DNA of 23,537 nt, taken from positions 1-23,537 of the forward strand of contig CAMYKT010000028.1 in assembly GCA_947259185.1 (NCBI GenBank), given 5' to 3'. Position 1 is the first letter of the stretch. Each line of letters opens with the position of its first letter. The notes beneath the pieces were generated by a model. It searched no databases, had not been told where the DNA came from, and was given only the letters and a program-made list of their open reading frames with translations. The position numbers and the translations under genes are program-made. This document shows, piece after piece, positions 1 to 7,772 of this stretch. The DNA comes from an uncultured Methanobacteriaceae archaeon (lineage in GTDB: Archaea; Methanobacteriota; Methanobacteria; Methanobacteriales; Methanobacteriaceae).

Positions 1-168
1 GCTATTAATGTTAACGTATCTGTCCGTGGTGGCTGTTACTGCCACACTTTGAAGAGCAGTTTGATTCTCCGGGGTGATATTTGAATCTTCAGCAAAAACA
101 CCACCTATGCTACAAAGAATAAAAAAAAATGATGCAATTAAAAAAAAGGAATTTCTATATTTTCTAAT
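1..168 (-). CDS. 5' end of exported surface/adhesin-like protein (partial, ATT start)
   Basis: The minus strand from 168 down to the left edge is open for 56 codons and encodes a textbook signal peptide: a basic start (RKYRNS), a hydrophobic core rich in Phe/Ile/Leu, and a cleavage-like end GGVFA before AEDSNITPENQT. The mature part is Thr/Asn/Val rich, like the large surface proteins common in Methanobacteriales. A very strong ribosome-binding site (GGAGG complement at 176-180, inside a run of Gs) lies 7 nt before an ATT codon; no ATG or GTG is in frame nearby, and the only alternative is a TTG further upstream without a ribosome-binding site. Start as ATT is therefore my inference. A TATA-like TTATAAATA on the minus strand near 295-303 could be its promoter. 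The rest of the gene is outside the window, so the passenger function is unknown. Confidence 0.6.
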   Translation of the reverse strand, partial: MRKYRNSFFLIASFFFILCSIGGVFAEDSNITPENQTALQSVAVTATTDRYVNINS

Positions 169-547
169 TTTCCCCCCTCCATCATAGTTGTAGGACAAAT
201 CTAATAGAATTAAAAAAATAATTTTTTTTTCAGTAGAGGGGTGCTTTAAAAAAAAAATAATAAATAAGCAAAATTTTCCTTTAATATTGATAAATTATTT
301 ATAAGTATAAATGGATTTATCTACAGTAATATTATGAATAATCTCAGTTATTATAATTTACTATTAGATAGGTTTTAATTAAAAAATTAATAAATAACCA
401 AATATAAATCATAAACAGTTCATTAATTATTGATAACCTGGAATGCCAGATATTCTCTATCAATAGTGCCTAATACGTGAGTAATCTTATATAACTAATT
501 CAAAAACCAGTGCCATAAAAATCTTAATCTGGAAATCTATAAAACGG

Positions 548-555
548 TTTATATA
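548..555 (+). promoter_or_regulatory. TATA box upstream of the CPBP protease gene
   Basis: TTTATATA lies in a GC-containing context (ACGG before it, ACG after it), a good match to the archaeal TATA box. Start of transcription would be expected near 575-580, giving a leader of about 125 nt before the GTG at 705. The rest of the gap 169-704 is AT-rich and I see no gene in it. Confidence 0.5.
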
Positions 556-704
556 ACGAAAATTAGAACAAAACTCTAAGATAATAGCTTTTCACTTTAT
601 TTTATAATAGATATGAAAGTAAAATATAAATTAGTTGTAATTATAATCTCATTCATAGGAAAGGAAAAAAATTTATTATGTAAAATGTAAGGGGTTGTAA
701 AAAA

Positions 705-1643
705 GTGGTAAGAGCAGGTGAAAGGAAAAAAGAGGGGAATACTAAATGCGGATTGATGAACTATCTTTTAACTGGAAAAGGGAATATTACGAGGGATGAA
801 CCATCAACTCATGTCACTAATCCGAAAAAGACAGTAACTACTTTTGTAGTGTTAACCTTTTTGTTATCCTCCATTTTCTGGTACCTTATATCCCGGACAC
901 CTTTAGTTGCAGATAATGCCACCCTTCTACTTCTCTATACTGTTGGTTCTATGTGGTGTCCGGCCCTTGCAGCTGTTATCACCCGTTTATACTACCAGCG
1001 TAATTTGAAGGGATTCGGGGTTGGCCTGGGAAAACCCATCTGGCTTTTAGTGGGTATCCTGCTCCCGATTGCTGCCGGGCTTATCATGTTTTGTTTAGCA
1101 TGGATTTCAGGGATAGCACCTTTTAACCTCGAAGGGGCTGCAAATATCCTCACCATTAGTTTCATACCTTCCTTACTATTTGCAATAGCTTTAAACTGTT
1201 TTTTTGCCGCTGGAGAAGAGTTTGGTTGGCGTGGATTTTTAGTACCGGAACTGGCCCGATTCCAGACATTCACCCAACTTGCCCTATTATCTGCTGCTGT
1301 ATGGACTCTCTGGCATTTTCCCATGATCCTCTTTGGTCCTTATCATGGGTCCGGATCACTGATTTTCTCCCTGGGTGTTTTTATTCCCTCGGTGATGGGT
1401 GCTGGTTTAATCCTGGCCTGGCTTCGTATCATATCCGGAAGTGTATGGGTGGCAGTTCTTTTCCATGGATTCTGGAACTACTTCATCCAGCAGTTCTATC
1501 CCGCCCTCACTCAAACTACTGATGCAGGAGAGATGATGCTGGGTGAGTTCGGATGGTTTGTGGCCCTCATGTATGTGATTCTAGCTATCATATTCTGGTA
1601 TTATAGAAAAAAACTTCCTAAATTACCGGCAGAAGGAGTATAA
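705..1643 (+). CDS. CPBP family intramembrane metalloprotease (CAAX protease/Abi type)
   Basis: A 312-aa polytopic membrane protein with the three motifs of the CPBP (PF02517, type II CAAX prenyl protease/bacteriocin-processing) family: EEFGWR at residues 171-176, WTLWH at 200-204 and HGFWN at 254-258; the Glu pair, both His and the Asn are the expected active-site residues. About seven or eight hydrophobic segments cover residues 45-300. Family members cleave substrates within the membrane; some process prenylated proteins and others confer peptide immunity, and the substrate here cannot be read from sequence. The GTG start is chosen because AGGGGTTG lies 7 nt before it, the same spacing as other genes here; the ATG at 756 has no ribosome-binding site at usual distance. 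It stands alone, with its own TATA box and a terminator hairpin after it. Confidence 0.9.
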   Translation: MVRAGERKKEGNTKCGLMNYLLTGKGNITRDEPSTHVTNPKKTVTTFVVLTFLLSSIFWYLISRTPLVADNATLLLLYTVGSMWCPALAAVITRLYYQRNLKGFGVGLGKPIWLLVGILLPIAAGLIMFCLAWISGIAPFNLEGAANILTISFIPSLLFAIALNCFFAAGEEFGWRGFLVPELARFQTFTQLALLSAAVWTLWHFPMILFGPYHGSGSLIFSLGVFIPSVMGAGLILAWLRIISGSVWVAVLFHGFWNYFIQQFYPALTQTTDAGEMMLGEFGWFVALMYVILAIIFWYYRKKLPKLPAEGV

Positions 1644-1653
1644 AGAATTGGAA

Positions 1654-1687
1654 CCCCTTTCCAGGGGGAACTATCTTTATTTTTTTT
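1654..1687 (+). terminator. Intrinsic terminator after the CPBP gene
   Basis: CCCCT (1654-1658) pairs with AGGGG (1663-1667) around a TTCC loop, followed by a T-rich tract to 1687. It sits ten bases past the stop codon. Confidence 0.6.
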
Positions 1688-1739
1688 AGAATCGATTTTA
1701 CATAAAAAATAATAGAACAGATTTCTTGGAAAACTTTTT

Positions 1740-1880
1740 TTAGAATAGGCCTGAACCAAAAAAGTCATCCACGCAGTATCCATCTCCCCCCAGATGATCC
1801 TCACAGTAGCATCTTCCACAAACAATACATTGATCTACAGCTGGTTTACCACAGAAATCACACTTTTCACAATCTGGCAT
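1740..1880 (-). CDS. Small Cys-rich zinc-finger protein, 46 aa
   Basis: A short minus-strand ORF from ATG at 1880 to TAA at 1740-1742. The 46-residue product has eight Cys and one His: C4, C7, C10, C18, C21, C24, C26, H29 and C36, including the string CDFCGKPAVDQCIVCGRC followed by YCEDH. The CxxC...CxxCxxCxCxxH spacing resembles small cross-brace fingers (B-box/AN1-like) and could bind two zinc ions. There is no membrane segment. It lies 73 nt downstream of the zinc-ribbon gene at 1954-2424 on the same strand and could be its distal operon partner. The ribosome-binding site is weak (AAGTGAT). Such dense, regularly spaced Cys in AT-rich DNA is unlikely by chance, but expression is unproven and I cannot name a family. 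Confidence 0.6.
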   Translation of the reverse strand: MPDCEKCDFCGKPAVDQCIVCGRCYCEDHLGGDGYCVDDFFGSGLF

Positions 1881-1953
1881 AGTATCACTTTTTTAGAATT
1901 CATTCCCCAGAAATTAGTGTTTAATCCTGAATTTTATTTATTTCTAAGATGGC

Positions 1954-2424
1954 CTAATCATAATAATAGGCATCACAGTCCTGGCAGAGCATCAGTGTAG
2001 AACTACCATCAGTTACAATATCTAGAGTGCCTCCACAATAGGGACAATCGGCATTGGCGGTGGAAATACCACTTTGCTGGTCATAGTAGAAATTCCTTAA
2101 GGTATCGTCACTGCCACTGGAGGAATAATCACTGCTATAATCATAAGAACTGTAACTATCATAAGAATTGTAACTGTTACCAGGATAACTAGTGGTACTT
2201 GCATCTGGGGATAAAAGACCAATAATTCCTACCAGGACTATCATCCCCACACAACAAGCCCCTACCAGGGTTAAGGCTTTTACTCCATTATTTTGAGAAC
2301 TCCACCAGCCTGCTGCTGGAGTATTTTCACGTATTTGCTTTTTTATTAAGGGGGTTCCGCAGTTCATGCAAAACTGGGACCCCTGCGGACTGTCACTACC
2401 ACATTGACCACACTTCCGGGACAT
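1954..2424 (-). CDS. Membrane protein with an N-terminal and a C-terminal zinc ribbon
   Basis: 156 aa. Residues 5-22 form a zinc ribbon (CGQC ... FCMNCG); residues 48-71 are one clear transmembrane helix; residues 79-105 are a low-complexity Ser/Tyr/Asp stretch; residues 127-150 form a second ribbon (CPYCGG ... CQDC) followed by a DAYYYD tail. With a single helix the two zinc modules should lie on opposite faces of the membrane, which is unusual. GGAGGTGTT just before the ATG makes the start secure. No family beyond the generic zinc-ribbon domain is recognised; function unknown. Confidence 0.85.
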   Translation of the reverse strand: MSRKCGQCGSDSPQGSQFCMNCGTPLIKKQIRENTPAAGWWSSQNNGVKALTLVGACCVGMIVLVGIIGLLSPDASTTSYPGNSYNSYDSYSSYDYSSDYSSSGSDDTLRNFYYDQQSGISTANADCPYCGGTLDIVTDGSSTLMLCQDCDAYYYD

Positions 2425-2513
2425 AATAACACCTCCACTTTTTAAAAATTTATTCTAAGTAATCTCACATTGGATCATCGGTAAATAATAATCATTAGTT
2501 AATACTAATGCCT

Positions 2514-2660
2514 TTATGCTGGTGGAAAATACAAACAGTTCTTATAATAACCCCAGTAATCCATCACATCCCCTAATCTACGGGCTTTACCACCACACTG
2601 GGCACAATTTTTATTTTTAACCTCATGCTTAATTAATCCCCATATCCATTTTTTACTCAC
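2514..2660 (-). CDS. Small Cys-containing ORF downstream of the DUF2085 gene, 48 aa
   Basis: A GTG start at 2660 lies one base past the stop codon of the DUF2085 gene (2662-2664), so translation could be coupled. The 48-aa product begins MSKKWIWGLIKHEVKNK, has one CAQCGGKARR knuckle (C19, C22) and a third Cys at 42, and ends at TAA 2514-2516. Aromatic and basic residues are frequent. A complete zinc site would need a fourth ligand (H12 or a partner chain). It may be a real small protein or the remnant of a longer ribbon protein. It has no strong ribosome-binding site of its own. Confidence 0.4.
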   Translation of the reverse strand: MSKKWIWGLIKHEVKNKNCAQCGGKARRLGDVMDYWGYYKNCLYFPPA

Positions 2661-2661
2661 A

Positions 2662-3033
2662 TCATGAACCAAAATATAAAAATAAGATCCATTTAAAATA
2701 TTTAACCAGAATAGCCAGTCCCAAACCGGCTATAACACCGGAAGTAAATCTTAAATAATTATTACTTATCCTCAGATTAAAATACTGGGTTAAACCATCA
2801 AGGAAAGTGGGAATAATCATTAAAATAGCTAAAATAATTAGCCAGAGATTATAGTCCACATAAAAAAAATATACATAGATAAAGTAACTAATTGACCCCA
2901 GGTAAATTCCGGTGCAACGGGAACAAACCGGAAAATAATAATTATTTACCCTGAAGGTCCGCTCTGGTATGCGGTGGCAGATGCAACTTCCGGATACCTT
3001 TAAAATATTCTGGATAGGACCCCAATATTTCAT
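2662..3033 (-). CDS. DUF2085 family membrane protein
   Basis: A 123-aa protein with the signature of DUF2085 (PF09858): CxCHRIPERTF (residues 17-27), FPVCSRCTGIYLG (34-46), then a membrane segment about 49-75, the conserved PTFLDGLTQ (75-83) and NNYLRFTSGVIAGLG (91-105) ending in a last helix. The family is small, membrane bound and uncharacterised; the CxCH and CxxC pairs suggest a metal or redox site at the membrane surface. It is divergent from the HEAT/zinc-ribbon gene at 3205, with about 170 AT-rich bases between them. The ribosome-binding site is weak. Confidence 0.85.
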   Translation of the reverse strand: MKYWGPIQNILKVSGSCICHRIPERTFRVNNYYFPVCSRCTGIYLGSISYFIYVYFFYVDYNLWLIILAILMIIPTFLDGLTQYFNLRISNNYLRFTSGVIAGLGLAILVKYFKWILFLYFGS

Positions 3034-3204
3034 ACTTTATTAATATACTGCATGAATTAATAAATATTACTATATTATATATAAAAAACATTAACTTATA
3101 ATAAATAATTAATAAAGATAAAGAGCATGGGGTGTAAATTTTCTATAAAAAAATCATATTGCTTGTTATCTTAAAATTTAAGGATGATAGGTGGGGTGAA
3201 AAAG

Positions 3205-4314
3205 ATGGTTTCCTCCCTGGAAATTGAAAATTTGATTCAAAAAAGAGATCTAAAACAATTAGAACAAATTGATGATCCAGAAGCTCTGGATGCATTAATT
3301 GAAGCATTAAAACATGATTATTACCTGGTAAGGGCGGCAGCAGCCACTGCATTGGGGAATATGGACCATGAAAAATCTGTTGAACCTTTAAGTGAAGCTT
3401 TAAACAAGGAAAAATACACTCAACCCGCACTTAAAATTATAGAGGCCCTGGAAAAAATAGGTGACTCCCGGGCTATACCCGGCTTGAATGATGCCCAAAA
3501 ATGGAGTGATCCTCATATCCAGATGGCGGCCTCCCAGGCATTGGAAAATCTTAGAAAACAGGAAATAATATTAGAAGAAGAACCAGAAAGCTCTAAAGAA
3601 ATAGAAAACGAAGCAGTAAATGGACCAGCAGTTTTAGAAGAAGTTGAAACAGTTAAAGTTTTAGAAGAAGAAATACCAGAAAATGTAAATCTGGAATCAG
3701 AAATAGAACCTGAAAATCCTGCATCACAGATAACCTTTCCCTGTGGCCATGAAAACTCTCCAGATGCAGACTTTTGTGTGGTTTGTGGTAAAAATCCCTC
3801 TTTAATAGAATGTGAAAACTGTGGAAAAGAGAATAATAAAGAGGCCCGGTTTTGCACTAATTGCGCCCAGCCTCTGGAAAAAATTCACCAGATAAAATGT
3901 GAAAACTGCGGCTTTCTAAATCCAGATAATGCCCGTTTTTGCACTAATTGCGCCCATCCCCTGGTAAAGGGCCTTAAAATAAACTGCCCTGAATGTGGAA
4001 CTGAAAACGTGGCAGAAGCCCGGTACTGTCAACAATGTGCCTTTAATTTAAAACCAGGTGGAAAAATTAGTCCAGTTAGCTCTTCTGGCCAGGGCAGGGT
4101 TAATCAAAGTATTCCGGCTTCTAACTTTCAATCCAACCATCCCGAAATAGAACCGGGCTTAAGTGCTGGTGAAGCTATTTTAATCATATTATTTTCTCCC
4201 ATAGCCGGCTTAATTGGATTTTTAGTGTGGAATGATAATAAACCCAAAAAGGCCAAGGAATCATGTATTATTGGAATTATCATGTTAGTTATAGTATTAT
4301 TCATCTTAATCTAG
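3205..4314 (+). CDS. HEAT-repeat / four-zinc-ribbon membrane protein
   Basis: 369 aa. Residues 1-118 are HEAT-like (PBS-lyase type) repeats, e.g. DPEALDALIEALKHDYYLVR followed by AAAATALGNM. Residues 119-172 are a very acidic, Glu-rich linker. Residues 180-280 hold four zinc ribbons: a variant first one (CGHENSPDADFCVVCG) and three of the type CENCG...ARFCTNCA. Residues 322-369 contain two hydrophobic helices separated by a Lys-rich turn, probably a C-terminal membrane hairpin. The ATG at 3205 is preferred over that at 3184 because GGTGGGGTGA lies 5 nt before it. It likely acts as a membrane-anchored protein-binding scaffold; no enzymatic motif is seen. It leads a + strand group with the next two genes (12 and 18 nt apart). 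Confidence 0.85.
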   Translation: MVSSLEIENLIQKRDLKQLEQIDDPEALDALIEALKHDYYLVRAAAATALGNMDHEKSVEPLSEALNKEKYTQPALKIIEALEKIGDSRAIPGLNDAQKWSDPHIQMAASQALENLRKQEIILEEEPESSKEIENEAVNGPAVLEEVETVKVLEEEIPENVNLESEIEPENPASQITFPCGHENSPDADFCVVCGKNPSLIECENCGKENNKEARFCTNCAQPLEKIHQIKCENCGFLNPDNARFCTNCAHPLVKGLKINCPECGTENVAEARYCQQCAFNLKPGGKISPVSSSGQGRVNQSIPASNFQSNHPEIEPGLSAGEAILIILFSPIAGLIGFLVWNDNKPKKAKESCIIGIIMLVIVLFILI

Positions 4315-4326
4315 AAGGTGATTTAT

Positions 4327-4653
4327 ATGGCTTTAAGGGATTTTATCAGGGATGAGCAGGGATTTTTCATATTAGGACCATTATGGTTTGTGGTGCTGGT
4401 GGGGATAATCTATTTTATTTACTCCCTTACCCGGGATAATCCCTCCCAGCAATCCTACCAAACCAGTAATCTACACAATTACCACCCGGTTCTGGAAACA
4501 GAATGTCCCTCCTGTGGAAGTATTAATCCACAACAGGCCAGATTCTGTATTAACTGCAGATACTCCTTTTTAACACGAACTTGTCCTCAATGTGGTACTG
4601 AAAATGTATCTGATGCCCGGTACTGCCAGGAGTGTGCCCTGCTTTTAACATAA
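4327..4653 (+). CDS. Membrane-anchored double zinc-ribbon protein
   Basis: 108 aa: one transmembrane helix at residues 14-33, a polar linker, then two zinc ribbons (C60, C63, C74, C77 and C86, C89, C100, C103). The ribbon strings ARFCINC and ENVSDARYCQECA closely match those of the preceding gene (ENVAEARYCQQCA), suggesting duplication of the module. The ATG at 4327 has GAAGGTGAT in front of it; the upstream GTG at 4318 is part of that site. The gene starts 12 nt after its neighbour, so they are probably co-transcribed. Function unknown. Confidence 0.8.
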   Translation: MALRDFIRDEQGFFILGPLWFVVLVGIIYFIYSLTRDNPSQQSYQTSNLHNYHPVLETECPSCGSINPQQARFCINCRYSFLTRTCPQCGTENVSDARYCQECALLLT

Positions 4654-4671
4654 ATATAGAGGTTAGGAAAT

Positions 4672-5055
4672 ATGGATTTAGACTTAAACTCATTAAATCA
4701 AAAAATAAATATCTTAGCAATCTTCACCGGGCTTTTTGTTTCCTTTGTGATACCGGTAATGGGATTTATAATCTATGGGGATACCATACTTTCTGGTAGT
4801 GGGCAAATAACCCCCATGGGATATATGTTCTTTTTACCTTCCATGGCCCTCCTTGGGGGATTGGTGGCTGCTTTATTAAAATCAGAAGATTTTGTGGAAG
4901 GACTGGTAAATGGTGGATTTTTGGGTCTGGTAATAACCATCATCATGGGTTTTGTGGTGGGAACCCTGATTTTGTTGTTCATGCTTTTTATGGGGAACCT
5001 GTCTACCCTATTTGCCACCTCCACCACCAGTTGCAGAATAATATTAACTTCATGA
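4672..5055 (+). CDS. Multi-TM membrane protein, apparently frameshifted near its 3' end
   Basis: The open frame gives 127 aa with hydrophobic helices at about 12-34, 46-66 and 77-106, preceded by a short acidic N-terminus. The last residues (ATSTTSCRIILTS) look non-native. In the -1 frame the DNA continues as coding sequence to a TAA at 5142-5144 and supplies a final helix (FLIIWSGMLGGLVGYMV). The simplest reading is a four-TM protein disrupted by a small indel near 5015-5035, in the repetitive CCACCTCCACCACC tract. No metal or catalytic motif is seen. It is 18 nt downstream of the double zinc-ribbon gene, with GAGGTTAGG as ribosome-binding site. Confidence 0.6.
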   Translation: MDLDLNSLNQKINILAIFTGLFVSFVIPVMGFIIYGDTILSGSGQITPMGYMFFLPSMALLGGLVAALLKSEDFVEGLVNGGFLGLVITIIMGFVVGTLILLFMLFMGNLSTLFATSTTSCRIILTS

Positions 5056-5144
5056 GGATAATTCTCCAGCCCTTCCTGATTATATGGAGTGGTATGCTGG
5101 GGGGTTTAGTGGGTTATATGGTTAAGGTGCCTTTTGTCAGGTAA
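5013..5144 (+). pseudogene. Displaced C-terminal helix of the frameshifted membrane protein
   Basis: This -1 frame segment contains LQNNINFMRIILQPF and a Gly-rich helix before KVPFVR and the stop. It overlaps the end of the upper reading frame and restores a fourth transmembrane helix if the two are joined. An ATG at 5052 could start a 30-aa peptide on its own, but no ribosome-binding site precedes it. Confidence 0.5.
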
Positions 5145-5210
5145 GTGATTATTATCTGAAACATGAACTGATTTCATAACACATATAAATACTCGTGATT
5201 GGTGACTAAA

Positions 5211-5927
5211 ATGCTAGATAATCAAATTAATCAGGGATTATCCTGTATGAATTGTGGCTTTAAAAATGTGGAAGGAGCCCGATTTTGTGCAGATTGTGGA
5301 ATAGAACTTAAAACATCTATAAATAATTGCAATCAATGTGGATTCGAAAATGTAGCTGGTGCTAAATTTTGTGCAGAGTGTGGGAATGAACTTCCCCTTG
5401 ATGATTCACAACTTGGCCATTCATCTATCTGTCTGGCATGTTCTACCAAAAATCCAGAAAATTCAAAGTTCTGTGTTGCTTGTGCAGAAAGTCTTCCCTT
5501 AAAAAATGATGCATCGGAAACAACATGTCCCTATTGTAATTTTACCAATGTTAAAAGTTCAGTCTACTGCGCGGAATGTGGCAAAATATTATTTAAAAAT
5601 TCACCCCATTCCAAGTATAAACGCCGACGTCCTGTATTCAATCAAGATGAGGGAGAATCAGCTAAGTACACTGATTTTTCCAATAAACCGGGATTACAAG
5701 AAGAATTAAATAATACTCTATTTGAAATCGAAGAAAAAGCTCAACCTATATTCAAAGAACTGGACTCCACAATTAATAAAATCTTTAATAAAAAAGAGAA
5801 TAAATATGGATATCTCCTTTGTGAATCGTGTGCAGGTTACTATGAATTAAAATCTGGTGAATCTGCTGATGATTTTGTGGAATGTCAGTGTGGAGGTAAA
5901 TTATTTTTTTCCACAAAAAAGAATTAG
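5211..5927 (+). CDS. Soluble protein with four zinc ribbons and a C-terminal GYY/CxCGG domain
   Basis: 238 aa without a membrane segment. Zinc ribbons lie at residues 12-29, 40-57, 74-91 and 106-123, each C-x2-C...(F/Y)C-x2-C. A basic, then polar and helical, linker (130-195) follows. Residues 199-231 form a different Cys module: YGYLLCESCAGYYELKSGES then DF.ECQCGG (C204, C207, C225, C227). The same C-terminal module ends the protein at 8744-9151. The ATG at 5211 has GGTGAC 4 nt before it; TTG and GTG codons just upstream lie in or before that site. The gene converges tail to tail with the M48 peptidase gene, only 7 bases away. Probable protein- or nucleic-acid-binding adaptor; function unknown. 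Confidence 0.8.
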   Translation: MLDNQINQGLSCMNCGFKNVEGARFCADCGIELKTSINNCNQCGFENVAGAKFCAECGNELPLDDSQLGHSSICLACSTKNPENSKFCVACAESLPLKNDASETTCPYCNFTNVKSSVYCAECGKILFKNSPHSKYKRRRPVFNQDEGESAKYTDFSNKPGLQEELNNTLFEIEEKAQPIFKELDSTINKIFNKKENKYGYLLCESCAGYYELKSGESADDFVECQCGGKLFFSTKKN

Positions 5928-5934
5928 TCTTTTT

Positions 5935-6879
5935 TTATCTACGGCCAAATCTGGTGCCACATCCCGGGCAGAATTTCTCCTTTCCAGTTATTTCAAATCC
6001 ACAATTTAAACAGGGCATGGTACCGGTACTTCCACTGACTTTTTTAATGGTACTGTGTTTTTTAATAATCTGATCGTAAGCTCCAGAATCCACCCATTTT
6101 AAAATTTCATGGGCACGCATTACAGTCCAGGGATGAGTACTTTCCATAATAAGTATTCCTTTGCTAATTTTATCTAGAGAATCGTAATCAAAGTCCTGGA
6201 ATTCCCGTGCCTGTTCTATGAAATCTTCAGTTTTTATTTTATCAAAGTATTTTTTAGGAACACCCGACATTTTCATCATGGCACTCATTGCCGCTTCTTT
6301 ATTTTGACAGGCCAGTAAACCAGCCCTATCAGCAGTAAACTCTGACATCCGGTACCAGTAAAGTAATGCGAGAGTCAAACTAGTTCCTACAATATTAGAT
6401 ATGCCTAATGTTATGACACTAGCCAATTCACCTAAATAGGGGATTAAACTACCTATTTGATGATATAGCATATGTCCACTTTTAATATGCCCTAATTCAT
6501 GGCCAAGTATATATAATAATTCTTCAGGACTTAGCAAATCGATTGTACCTGAATAAAGCCCAATAATAGGCTTTTCAGAACCACTTGCAAATCCATTAAC
6601 CCTATAATCCCACAAAATATAAAGCTCTGGAACGTAATTTAATTGTAAAATGTCACAGGCCTCTAGCAGTAATTTATGAATTTCAGGAAAGTTTTTATCA
6701 TTAACTCTAATCCCACTACCGGTTAATTTGAGCCTATATATTCTTTCTATGTAATGTTTCTGATATTTACGCGATAATTTCTCCAGTCCCGGAGTCCCTT
6801 CTAAACTCTTCAATGCCTTTCGGTCAAATTCATGCTCATATTCAACTGATTGTAACTGGTATAATATTTTACGATTCAC
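5935..6879 (-). CDS. M48-type zinc metallopeptidase with C-terminal zinc ribbon (copy 1)
   Basis: 314 aa. The active-site helix GHELGH places H127, E128 and H131, and SEFTAD supplies the third ligand E180, as in M48 (HtpX/Ste24/Oma1-like) gluzincins. A hydrophobic region at 142-176 lies between them, as in other family members, and may be membrane-associated; there is no signal peptide. After the catalytic domain (conserved STHPWTVMRAHEILKWVDSG) the protein ends in a zinc ribbon: C290, C293, C304, C307. I start at GTG 6879 because GGAG lies 8 nt before it and because it makes catalytic numbering identical to copy 2; GTG 6888 would add three residues. Predicted to degrade or process proteins, perhaps membrane ones; substrates unknown. 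Confidence 0.88.
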   Translation of the reverse strand: MNRKILYQLQSVEYEHEFDRKALKSLEGTPGLEKLSRKYQKHYIERIYRLKLTGSGIRVNDKNFPEIHKLLLEACDILQLNYVPELYILWDYRVNGFASGSEKPIIGLYSGTIDLLSPEELLYILGHELGHIKSGHMLYHQIGSLIPYLGELASVITLGISNIVGTSLTLALLYWYRMSEFTADRAGLLACQNKEAAMSAMMKMSGVPKKYFDKIKTEDFIEQAREFQDFDYDSLDKISKGILIMESTHPWTVMRAHEILKWVDSGAYDQIIKKHSTIKKVSGSTGTMPCLNCGFEITGKEKFCPGCGTRFGRR

Positions 6880-7107
6880 CAACCCCACTCCTAAAGTTGT
6901 TATTAAAAATTATGTTATAATGAACATTAAGTAATTTATGATTTGATTATCCATTTACAACTAATAAATAAAGTAGAAGATTCTCTAATACGCGTTGTAT
7001 TAATATAAAAAGTAAATTATCTGCGTGGATAATTATTTTTTTAGATTAAGCATTAAAGACATAAATTGTAACAAAATCATATTTTATAACAAAAAAAGCT
7101 GTTTTTC

Positions 7108-7585
7108 ATGAATCTAAACGAAATTAAATATTTACACTTAAATTTAAATAACCAGGCCGAACTTTTAAAATTAATCAAACTCTATGAAAATGTATTTGAA
7201 ATGGAATCATTCCCTCATCCCTCTAATTATTATCTGGATAAATTATAAAAAATGAAAACATTATTTTTGTGGTTGCCAAATATGAAGAAGACATCATTGG
7301 CGGATTAACGGCCCATGAATTACCTTCCACCTATTTTGAAGCCAATGAAGTATATGTATATGATCTGGCAGTTCATCCTAATTTCCAGAAAAAAGGGATA
7401 GGAAGGAGATTAATTGAAGAATTAAAAAACATATCATGCAGTAAAGGCGATAAAGAAATTTATTGCTGGCTGATGTTGGAGATGATCATGTTATAAATTT
7501 TTACCAAAAATTGCTGGAGTTCGGAGAATTGATTCATTTTACGCCAGAGATGTATCCGTTTAGTATATGTAATCCTAAAGGATAG
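7108..7585 (+). pseudogene. GNAT acetyltransferase pseudogene (AAC(3)-I-like), two frameshifts
   Basis: Three frames together rebuild a GNAT protein of about 155 aa. Frame one starts at ATG 7108 (MNLNEIKYLHLNL ... YYLDKL) and stops at a TAA near 7246. Frame two carries NENIIFVVAKYEEDIIGGL and the acetyl-CoA-binding core VYDLAVHPNFQKKGIGRRL. Frame three restores ADVGDDHVINFYQK and a C-terminus ending at TAG 7583-7585. The order matches the AAC(3)-I/gentamicin-acetyltransferase-like branch of GNATs. Both shifts are in the same direction (-1), the first in an A-rich run. It lies alone between two minus-strand peptidase genes and is almost certainly inactive unless the shifts are assembly errors. 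Confidence 0.8.
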
Positions 7586-7772
7586 AAGAGACAAAAAATC
7601 CTCAAACTATCCCCTTATTCACCTTCGCAAAAAAAATAGTATTTGGGAATTATTTATTGGCACATCCAAAAATCAGAATAACCGCTAAAACATCCATTTT
7701 CTGCGTTTTTCCTCTTTCTTTTTTTCAGCCTTTTCCATATACTCCCTTTGTTTGGGTTGACTATTTTTTTTA

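Noticed and set aside
992..1324. 110-codon minus-strand frame inside the CPBP gene
   Set aside because: Fully covered by a gene with clear catalytic motifs; the antisense product has no recognisable feature.
1601..1825. 74-codon minus-strand frame at the end of the CPBP gene
   Set aside because: Runs through the terminator and overlaps the Cys-rich small ORF in another frame; no ribosome-binding site or motif.
7685..7738. 17-aa minus-strand ORF (MEKAEKKKEEKRRKWMF) after M48 copy 2
   Set aside because: The frame looks protein-like and extends upstream over the end of the peptidase gene, but it is too short and has no supporting homology; it might be a remnant tail.
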